In this document: positions 35,401 through 41,529 of the stretch, piece by piece | Layout: the number at the start of each line of letters is the position of its first letter | Numbering within the stretch: the stretch's first letter is position 1 | From: a virus | Length of the DNA stretch: 41,529 nt | Direction: 5' to 3' (one strand) | IMG/VR virus record: IMGVR_UViG_3300006810_000111 | Location: 1-41,529 of that record | The notes under the pieces: model-generated | What the model saw: only the letters and a program-made list of their open reading frames with translations | The model's database searches: none | Told to the model about the DNA's origin: nothing | Made by a program: the position numbers and the translations under genes

Positions 35401-37083
35401 CATTCTTTCGTAAGCAGCCTGTACTTCAGGATTATTTTTTATTTCATTATTCCAATATGCATTTCCACTTTCACTTCCTGTAAGACGATTAATATCTTGT
35501 GTTAACCCTACAACATTTCCTGCGTTAGCAAAATATTTATCTTTCATGTCTTTATAAGATATTCCTTTATTAAATAAATTTCTAAAATTTTTGTTACTTC
35601 CTTTTACTATATCGCTAGCATACCCTCTATATTTTTTTTGATCTCTTACGCTAAAATCTCCTAAGCTTTTAGAACTATAAGGATTACTTTCTAGATTACT
35701 ATAACCTTCGTACAAATATTCGTCGGGATTTTTTTCGTAAGCATTACCAGGAGTTAAAGGGTTAGCTTTGCTCCCTCCAAGAATTGTGTGTGTATCTCTA
35801 ACATTAGAGCCCACTGATTTTCTTGCTATATCACCTCTTGAAGAAGTAACTCCAGAATTTAAAGGAATTCCTTTAGAATCTAATAGAGGTACTTGAGCAT
35901 CTCTAAATTTATTTCCTTCAAAAGAAACCGCTGGCGCACCACTACGAAAAGGATTAGCGTTAAACCCATAAGGATCTACATCTTTGTAAGCTTCTGCTAA
36001 ACTGTTAAGGCCTAATCCTTGGGTCATAACATTTGTAGTAGAACCTGAAAGTACTTTTTCGTTTCCTAGTAAAGATCTTAAATTGCTTTGATCAAATTCA
36101 GATTTCATAGGATTCCAAACTTCTTGATTCTGCATTTCATCTTCTAACTGTAATTTATAAGATTTAATTTCGTGTGGAGATCTATAATACCTTGACCTGT
36201 TACTTCCTATTTCTCCTTCTTCAGTATTTTCTATTCTATAAGCTCCTTGCGTATAAGGTTTATTAAAGAAACTTTGATTATAAGCAATAGACTGATCTAT
36301 TAAGGGAGAGTGCGTGCTACTTGAAAAAGGAGTTCCTAAAGCGGCATTGTATCTATGGCCAACTTCGTGTTTAGCTACACTTTTCGTAGCATCTTCATCA
36401 AGACCTGGGCGTAAAGATATTTGCCCTAAAACAGGGCTAGGAATTTTTCCTAAAAAAGGATGAAAACTATAATCACCTCTCATAAATCCTGCTGCTCTAG
36501 AAGAAGTATTTGCCATTCCTTCTTCTGTATACGTAGCAGTATTACCACCAGTGTTAATCATGTCTATACCACCAGAAACTAAATCAGACATTTGCTGGTC
36601 TGTTAAATCTATGCCGTGAGCGTTAGAGTATTCTTTTCTTAATCTATTTTGAAAAAAAGGATTATTTAATCTGTTGATATTATAATCCATAGCAGGCTGT
36701 AAATCATACGTTGCAGCTAAACCTGTTGGCGGATCAGTTGGTCCACCGTATTTATAATTAGGTCTAGGATATTTAGGTAATTTCCAACTACCTTCTGCAA
36801 ACTTACTTGCTTCTTCTTGTGTATCGAAAGGAATACCTTCTCCAGCATTCATCGCTTCTCTAAAAGACTGAGGGTGATAAACGCTACTAGCGTAAGGAGC
36901 TTTGTTATTTGTTATAGAAGGCGCAACATAGAATTTTCCATCTGCTTCATACGTTGTACCTAAATGTGTAGAATGAGAATTTGAAGGCTGGCTAAAGTCG
37001 TACATGTAGTTTTCACCTACTGCAGGACGCATAGCTCTAAATTTTCTAGCTTTGTCTTTATTATTATATTTTTTCTTAGCCAT
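32482..37083 (-). CDS. Large cargo/tail-interior structural protein with HEVGH zincin motif
   Basis: A 1533-residue protein encoded next after the muzzle gene, the place of the cargo protein C1-type gene in crAss-like phages. Around residues 237-245, SVAKHEVGHRY is an HExxH zinc-peptidase motif; SPHEIKSYK about 60 residues later can supply the third ligand, as in gluzincins. Three copies of a YGG..MK.YKKGG motif occur at about 718, 1024 and 1178, and LLSGPKHSEGGIGI (about 1185-1200) resembles the H(S/x)xGGI motif of Bacteroidota phage structural proteins. The C terminus is Gln/Gly-rich and helical. A virion-carried peptidase could process internal proteins or cut the cell wall or membrane barrier; this is inference. 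Confidence 0.7.
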   Translation of the reverse strand: MAKKKYNNKDKARKFRAMRPAVGENYMYDFSQPSNSHSTHLGTTYEADGKFYVAPSITNNKAPYASSVYHPQSFREAMNAGEGIPFDTQEEASKFAEGSWKLPKYPRPNYKYGGPTDPPTGLAATYDLQPAMDYNINRLNNPFFQNRLRKEYSNAHGIDLTDQQMSDLVSGGIDMINTGGNTATYTEEGMANTSSRAAGFMRGDYSFHPFLGKIPSPVLGQISLRPGLDEDATKSVAKHEVGHRYNAALGTPFSSSTHSPLIDQSIAYNQSFFNKPYTQGAYRIENTEEGEIGSNRSRYYRSPHEIKSYKLQLEDEMQNQEVWNPMKSEFDQSNLRSLLGNEKVLSGSTTNVMTQGLGLNSLAEAYKDVDPYGFNANPFRSGAPAVSFEGNKFRDAQVPLLDSKGIPLNSGVTSSRGDIARKSVGSNVRDTHTILGGSKANPLTPGNAYEKNPDEYLYEGYSNLESNPYSSKSLGDFSVRDQKKYRGYASDIVKGSNKNFRNLFNKGISYKDMKDKYFANAGNVVGLTQDINRLTGSESGNAYWNNEIKNNPEVQAAYERMSGINAETLDKYNVNYRQSNGEVGRVNPMANVSDQLSKRKYKKAVKQNARNIADFIKTGYKEQTGSSYKKDEKILMDAYNNVMKGYQQSSYRDMPALEGEIKDSYNKRKEFQGENWMDFVPDVDGVPAKDIGKNAIQFMNEVAMEDQSYNMAKYGGDMKKYKKGGPGSKMLPEVTVTPQMEALRNQGFDISDFPMVGFSKPEPYTGIAPDPSGMSIKQLLKLAKSFPAMMKYANKNYGSLAQIGDKVQDAYLNAKRIVDLGLSGYGKEKAALKEVDDLKDLMNQLDKAGDIIGPNRYKLMPDSKALKQGLDPDDPINLMRETLDEASFNKTLYEDALKLSKNPELKQYQIKELKKIADNSKVKLNNSNKELDNFLTGKYKSYEPLDDILLKAYTNPSAKGLQEFLPSNRNLQLNPLKQPRFQSQNKDLENLHNSFYGERITPGQSVILDQYVNPFKMNRYGGKNMKQYKKGGRPGLWDNIHAKRRRGEKMRKPGSEGAPTNEAFKNSQATYGGMLPEYGLGGFLKGALSGVAGSVPIVGGMMQNAIGVDPNDQSAQAGQMFGGIGSMLFNPMGGAGKAMNAFAEDGGEFMPEVDYEAEDGEVIVGDVKVNRAYNGGTMKSYKGGGMHLLSGPKHSEGGIGIMQFGGDSSYVFSNSMDLKVPKEFGKFNTFADAAKSRSKSLEDIAEMRMGGESYDRKTADLMEPLAMVEFENLFNAQEDFKEQNNIGNPTRTAQFGEEFEPNPALMGDAPSLGGSLFPAGYGESQGLNATYGNGMNLSGVSSPKLKEDKSKLPWQLYAANALPGAVNMAKGLFGTAPTLELEREEKQDYRNFQPLMDTYLRGQGRGLALGRAGLEGSGATGSQLRAGYQAMNSGAQSQMGQFMNQLSPQIEESRRATDTFNQGIMARNDQKTVMEDEFAMQNDPANSFSTGLGQIINAGTNLYMDNLKSKNIGTQMYGMFGDFLGGRNKGQRS
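33533..33570 (-). repeat. YGG-MK-YKKGG motif repeat, copy 3
   Basis: Encodes YNGGTMKSYKGGG, the most diverged copy, just before the HSEGGI segment. The same codon string recurs at two upstream positions in this gene. Confidence 0.5.
33989..34035 (-). repeat. YGG-MK-YKKGG motif repeat, copy 2
   Basis: Encodes MNRYGGKNMKQYKKGG. The DNA is clearly similar to copy 1 (shared CCACCTTTTTTATATT and TCCGTAT strings on the + strand). Confidence 0.65.
34910..34953 (-). repeat. YGG-MK-YKKGG motif repeat, copy 1
   Basis: Encodes MAKYGGDMKKYKKGG between the N-terminal peptidase-like half and the following helical domain. It may mark a module boundary. Confidence 0.65.
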
Positions 37084-37107
37084 AATCGCGCAATATACTA
37101 TTTATTA

Positions 37108-40100
37108 TTATCTTCTAGAAATTCTAAATAAGGTTTTTACATAATGCAATACAAAACTTTTTGCAGTTCGTAGTTTAACTTTTATGTAAGTATCTCTAAA
37201 CCTAGCACCATCTTCAGTTCTTGGTACTGCTAATTTAGTCACTCGTTCTTTAACTACTGCATCTGTTAAAGTAGTGGACACTGCATTTACACTGTTCTCA
37301 AACACTGCACTCTGAAATTTATTAGTATCAGACCCTGTGTACCACTCTATGTTATCAAACACTTTTGTGTATATAGGATTTTTATTTACAACAAACTCTA
37401 TACTACTTTCGTTAGATGTTCCATAAAAAGTATTTTCATTTCCTACATTATGCTCATACAAATTAGAATATTGTTCAGAAAATAAACGATCAAAAGAATT
37501 TAAATACATAGTAGTTCCGTAGGTATAAAAAGATGTAAACTTATTTATTACTTCATTAAATACTAACGTATTGTCTAAGGTAGAAATTAACACTTCATTA
37601 TTTAAAGAGTCTACCCCTAAAACAATACTTGTATTATTGTCAATGTTGCTAGCAAACCAGGATTTCATACCATTTACATCTGATAAACTTTCTAAGCCAT
37701 TAGCTCTAAATGCATATGATTTTCTTGTTAATTGGTCTACCCAATATATACCTTTAGAAGTGCTTACCACCCCTTCTCTAGATTGTGCTCCTACATTACT
37801 AGAAAGATACTTAAAGTCTTGTATCACACTACCTGTACCTAAAACAATTGCAGAACCACTTTCATCTATTACAGTTGATGTAGGATTAATACTTAAAGCT
37901 CCAAACCCTCTTTGTTGTAAAAAATATATATTATCATCGTGAAGCATAAGTTTTGTTATAGGTCCACTAGCTCCATCTAAATCTTTATAGTTTTCTAATC
38001 TAAATTTTTTCCAATTATCTGTGAGAGTGTTATTTATTTTTGCATCAGAGTACATAACCCTAGTATCGTAACTTGAAACTTCATTAAATTGTAAAGGTTT
38101 AGGTATAAATACTTCTGTATTATTTTCAGAAGAATAACAAGACGATAGATCAAAAGAATTTAAAGGAGTTTCATTATCTGAACTCCAATCTACTTTGTTT
38201 GCAAAGTGCCATCCTCCCCTTAAAGTTGTATTAAAAGTAGACTCTACAGGAAAAGCAAAATTAACTGATTTAGATACAGCAGATGCTAAAGCACTTGAAA
38301 CAGAAACTTTTTGCATTTTTTCAAGATCGTATATTACTGTATATATATCTCCTCCCCAAACAGAATGGTAATTATATTCGTTTAATAGCTCACTATTATT
38401 AATGGCTATAAAAGGACCTGCAGGTATATAGTTATTTTTTTTTCTTCTTAACTCTGTGCTTCCGCCATACTGGTTAGGTCTTGGAGACTTTACAGAGGCT
38501 AAAATTTTACCTGTTCCAAGTACACCAATATTTTGATCATAAACTGCATCATTAACAAAATCTTTATACTCTAAACCATTGTCTAAAGCTAATCTAATAA
38601 ATAAAGTTTCTTCTCCTTTACCCAGTAAAGGTGGTGACTCTCCACTAAAAGAAGGATTAAAATAATAATTATTAAAAAATCCTAATTGCTGATCATTTAA
38701 AAAAGTACTATCTGGTTCTAGCTCAAAATTAGGAATTGTTAAATTACCTCCCGCTTCTATTTTTGATGCATATTCTATATCATATGTGCTAAATAAAGAA
38801 CTTTCAGTTAATCCTAATTTATGACTAGAGTAGCATGCAGCTGACCCTGAATTAGTGTCTTCAAAATTATCTTCTCTTCTTCCTGTAGCTACTCCTATAA
38901 CTTTTAAATAATTAGATGTTGAAGTAGGGTATTGGCCAAATGCAAAATCAGGAGAATCTATTGTTATACTTCTATTTATATATTGTCCTAAATTTTGAGC
39001 TCCTTCAATTGCAGTTTGCATACCGTAACCTAATGGAGCTTGATTAGCACCCATTCCTCTACTAAAACCAGAATATAAATTCTGATCTTCAACGTTCCAA
39101 AATTCAGTGGCAAAGTTAACTACACCTGTTCCAAGAATTGTTTTATCTTCTTGCTTTCTTTCTACTCTAACTACTCTGTACCCACTTATCTTATTTCTTA
39201 TTTCAGTAGGTATTGTTACTTTAAATTCAATTCCTAACGCATATATTTGTCCGCCTGCAGATTGATTAAACTCTCCAGAATCGTTATTGTAGTTACTTTC
39301 AATTATATCATCTTCTGTTAAATTTGAAGTATCGTTTAATTCTATATTTTGATATGCATTTGGGTTTGTGTCACCTGTATTGTATATGTAATTAGTACCG
39401 CTATTAGTAGTTCCTGCTACTTGAGCTAAAGTAAAATTATAAATACCTTCTGAATGATTAATATCATAGTCTTGATAGTCTGGAAATTTTATATCTCCAA
39501 TCCAATTTACAAACCCTGGGTTACCTTGTAAATCGTAAAGTACAATTCCAAATCTATATATTTCGTTACGATGGTATCCCATAAACTCAGAAACATTTTC
39601 AGGAGACTTGTAATCTCCTGCTTCAGAATCACTTCTAAAAGTAGATTTTACATAAGGAGCTTCATCGGGAATAAAATAACCTTTATTACCTTCTAATCTT
39701 TTCTTTATAAATTTATATTTTATGTTAGGCCCTTCTCCTCCTAAAGTAACACCGTCTTTTCTAAATTTATAATCATTTCCTGCTGTAATTTCTTCTTTAG
39801 TAGAATTGTTGTATGGGTTTACAGCATCTATATTTTGCTGCTCTGTATACTCAGAGCTTCCCTCTAAAGTTATAGGATTAAATTCTTCGTCTACGTATGT
39901 AGTTGCGTCTTCTTCGCTATCTAAAGAAAGTCTAGGATATTTAACTCCGTCTGATCTTTTGTATCTATAAGCTCTAGAATTAAACTCTAAATTAAAAGGA
40001 GAGTATTGCACTCCTCCTAAAAATAATCGATTATCTTTAGTTGCTATACTTTTAACTTTACTAGGAGTGTTAGTTATTTCTGTAATTTCTTCTATAAGAA

Positions 40101-41337
40101 GAGATGCTCCAACATCAGTAGAGTGAGTTGTTTTAACGTACTCGTTATCTATTCTAGTGTTGTCTATTAAGTATGCATTTGTTATAGAGTTACTGCTTGT
40201 TTTGTATATTGCTGCAATCTCTATAAAGTCATAATCTAAATCAACACCACTTATTTCTATAACAACTGCTTTGTCTGTTATTTCTCCAGGAGCAGTGTTA
40301 CTATATTCAGTTTGATTTTCAGGATCTTCTTGGTAATCCCAATACTGAGATCCATTTACTATATGTATAAAATTAGATAAAGGAGAAAATCTAGTTACGT
40401 TTCCTTCTAATGTTTTTAATCTATACGCATACTGATACATTCCTGCAGGAAGAGTACCAGACTTATTTACTTCTTTTATTGTAGGAGAACTAAAGGTAGC
40501 AGGAATGCTTAAAGAAGTTTCTTCTACAGTTACGCTAAAAAGATCTTCTTGAGCAATATTTAAACTTCTAACAGGGTTTAAATTATCTGTCCAATAAACT
40601 CTTTGAATATTTTCTGCTTCATATCTTGAAACTGCTTCAATTGGAAAATCTTTATTAAAATTTAATTCTGAAGAACTGTAAATTAATGAAGCTTCTTCAG
40701 AATTTAAATCCCATTTTAAAACAGAAGACATAGTTCCTGCTGCATAAATTAAATTGCAAAAAATAATTGCAGTATTTCTAATCAAACAACTACCTATAAT
40801 TTCTACAGATTCAAATTCAATTAATTCTGAAAGAGTTTCATATAAATTTAAATAATTTTCTTGAAGAGTACCCCAACCATAAATATTTGGAGTTTCATCA
40901 TACTCTATTAATTGCTCTTCTATATATTGTATAGGACTTGCAAGACTTTGTTTAAATAATTCAATGTCAGCACTGTTATTATAATATACATAAAATAAAT
41001 TATTTACAGTAATTCCTAAATATTTGTGGCTAGGCCATATTAAATAATCCCCACCGTCTTCTAAATTATCTAAAGTTAAAGAGTCAGTGCTTACCCATAA
41101 AGAGTATGCTTCAGGTATAAAAACTTCTACAGATTCAAATGCATTATTTTCTGAAAAATCTAAAACTTTTTTATTTCCTTTAACATTTTTTACTACTCCT
41201 GAATTATTTTCTTGCCCAGAAGCGTCTGATACAACTCTAATATTTTTAGCATCTACATAAGTTCCTTGCTGAGGAATAGTAGTTCCTAAATCTTTCATCA
41301 TACCCCCACCAAAACTATTTACTTGCTGATCTCTCAT
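37108..41337 (-). CDS. Muzzle-like tail protein (crAss-like gp44 type)
   Basis: A 1409-residue, beta-rich protein. Its N terminus, NSFGGGMMKDLGTTIPQQG followed by TYVDAKNIRVVS and then NVKGNKKV, matches the signature of crAss-like muzzle proteins and, more distantly, T7-type tail nozzle proteins (a gateway with a beta-propeller-like body that closes the tail). The body has many repeated short beta stretches ending in aromatic/Asn-rich turns. The start overlaps the stop of the upstream gene (TAATG). Its position ahead of the cargo and polymerase genes matches the crAss-like order. Assignment is by pattern recognition without a database search. Confidence 0.7.
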   Translation of the reverse strand: MRDQQVNSFGGGMMKDLGTTIPQQGTYVDAKNIRVVSDASGQENNSGVVKNVKGNKKVLDFSENNAFESVEVFIPEAYSLWVSTDSLTLDNLEDGGDYLIWPSHKYLGITVNNLFYVYYNNSADIELFKQSLASPIQYIEEQLIEYDETPNIYGWGTLQENYLNLYETLSELIEFESVEIIGSCLIRNTAIIFCNLIYAAGTMSSVLKWDLNSEEASLIYSSSELNFNKDFPIEAVSRYEAENIQRVYWTDNLNPVRSLNIAQEDLFSVTVEETSLSIPATFSSPTIKEVNKSGTLPAGMYQYAYRLKTLEGNVTRFSPLSNFIHIVNGSQYWDYQEDPENQTEYSNTAPGEITDKAVVIEISGVDLDYDFIEIAAIYKTSSNSITNAYLIDNTRIDNEYVKTTHSTDVGASLLIEEITEITNTPSKVKSIATKDNRLFLGGVQYSPFNLEFNSRAYRYKRSDGVKYPRLSLDSEEDATTYVDEEFNPITLEGSSEYTEQQNIDAVNPYNNSTKEEITAGNDYKFRKDGVTLGGEGPNIKYKFIKKRLEGNKGYFIPDEAPYVKSTFRSDSEAGDYKSPENVSEFMGYHRNEIYRFGIVLYDLQGNPGFVNWIGDIKFPDYQDYDINHSEGIYNFTLAQVAGTTNSGTNYIYNTGDTNPNAYQNIELNDTSNLTEDDIIESNYNNDSGEFNQSAGGQIYALGIEFKVTIPTEIRNKISGYRVVRVERKQEDKTILGTGVVNFATEFWNVEDQNLYSGFSRGMGANQAPLGYGMQTAIEGAQNLGQYINRSITIDSPDFAFGQYPTSTSNYLKVIGVATGRREDNFEDTNSGSAACYSSHKLGLTESSLFSTYDIEYASKIEAGGNLTIPNFELEPDSTFLNDQQLGFFNNYYFNPSFSGESPPLLGKGEETLFIRLALDNGLEYKDFVNDAVYDQNIGVLGTGKILASVKSPRPNQYGGSTELRRKKNNYIPAGPFIAINNSELLNEYNYHSVWGGDIYTVIYDLEKMQKVSVSSALASAVSKSVNFAFPVESTFNTTLRGGWHFANKVDWSSDNETPLNSFDLSSCYSSENNTEVFIPKPLQFNEVSSYDTRVMYSDAKINNTLTDNWKKFRLENYKDLDGASGPITKLMLHDDNIYFLQQRGFGALSINPTSTVIDESGSAIVLGTGSVIQDFKYLSSNVGAQSREGVVSTSKGIYWVDQLTRKSYAFRANGLESLSDVNGMKSWFASNIDNNTSIVLGVDSLNNEVLISTLDNTLVFNEVINKFTSFYTYGTTMYLNSFDRLFSEQYSNLYEHNVGNENTFYGTSNESSIEFVVNKNPIYTKVFDNIEWYTGSDTNKFQSAVFENSVNAVSTTLTDAVVKERVTKLAVPRTEDGARFRDTYIKVKLRTAKSFVLHYVKTLFRISRR

Positions 41338-41528
41338 TATTTATTAAAGTTTTTTCTTATTTCAGGCGAACCTACTCGTTTAAAAAATGTTTCGTGTGCA
41401 TTTACGTTAGGTAGCAACCTCATAGTTTGATTTTTAATTGCCTCTAATTGGTCTATGTTAGGCATTTTAGCTTTATTACCAGCTTGCCCTACATACCACA
41501 TCCACTCACGCTCAGAGTGATCGTATAC
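41337..41528 (-). CDS. C-terminal end of an upstream structural gene (perhaps tail hub), truncated by window edge
   Basis: A 63-residue reading enters from the right edge (VYDHSEREWMWYVGQAGNK...) and ends in FNK with TAA at 41339-41337, whose last base is the first base of the muzzle ATG. Such coupling supports a real gene. In crAss-like phages the gene before the muzzle encodes the tail hub, so that is the best contextual guess. The fragment itself carries no recognised motif. Confidence 0.55.
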   Translation of the reverse strand, partial: VYDHSEREWMWYVGQAGNKAKMPNIDQLEAIKNQTMRLLPNVNAHETFFKRVGSPEIRKNFNK

Positions 41529-41529
41529 T

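Noticed and set aside
1-41529. tRNA genes, CRISPR arrays, insertion sequences, integrase or attachment sites
   Set aside because: No tRNA-like T-loop, spaced identical repeats, transposase motif or integrase was seen on reading; a dedicated tRNA search was not possible here.

Overview
The window looks like about 41.5 kb of an AT-rich, gene-dense tailed-phage genome related to the crAss-like phages (podoviruses of Bacteroidota). The placement rests on three things read from the translations. A giant protein pair carries a DFDVD-type catalytic motif preceded by a GYRIP motif, the signature of crAss-like virion RNA polymerases. A muzzle-like protein with an N-terminal GG..D.GT...Y.DAKN..V signature lies on the same strand. 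The gene order hub?/muzzle/cargo/internal protein/giant RNA polymerase matches that group. A 147-aa beta-rich protein of a kind common in marine virus metagenomes (recognised from memory), together with start codons that mostly lack a Shine-Dalgarno sequence, suggests a marine Bacteroidota host. That host call is inference.

Layout. Positions 3-11071 on the + strand are a tightly packed, often overlapping replication and recombination operon: a truncated gene end, small unknowns, a DUF932 protein, a possible helicase loader, a DnaB/RecA-fold helicase, a Sak4-like ATPase, an SSB, a DnaG-type primase, a RusA-like resolvase, a RecE-like PD-(D/E)XK exonuclease, and rIIA- and rIIB-like proteins. 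Positions 11072-11202 are a convergent intergenic region with two hairpins. Positions 11203-41528 on the - strand are a virion operon, transcribed right to left: a truncated gene (perhaps tail hub), muzzle, a 1533-aa cargo protein with a zincin motif, a 708-aa internal protein, then 18.5 kb coding for the giant virion RNA polymerase polyprotein, a 54-aa protein and the 147-aa protein.

The giant region is the most interesting part. ORFs of 3167 and 2989 codons lie in one frame, separated by a single TGA and 28 further sense codons. The TGA falls just before the GYRIP motif, 58 codons upstream of the first catalytic Asp. Read through, the product would be 6185 residues. Besides the polymerase it carries a NADAR domain (de-ADP-ribosylation family), a gluzincin-like HExxH domain, a VFGDN/GGQA domain and a complete Dda/RecD2-like SF1 helicase. 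The NADAR domain and two unknown domains are separated by four copies of an in-phase direct-repeat linker, which looks like a domain-cassette exchange platform. A second isolated in-frame stop (TAG) interrupts the replicative helicase just before its Walker B strand. The roughly 9,000 codons of uninterrupted late ORFs contain no TAG, so genome-wide TAG reassignment is unlikely. Sequencing error, mutation or site-specific readthrough remain open.

As a system, the + strand genes would copy and recombine the genome. The - strand genes would build the tail barrel and the internal cargo delivered with the DNA: polymerase for early transcription, helicase, peptidase-like domains and a probable counter-defence enzyme. 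No tRNA, CRISPR array, integrase or insertion sequence was seen.
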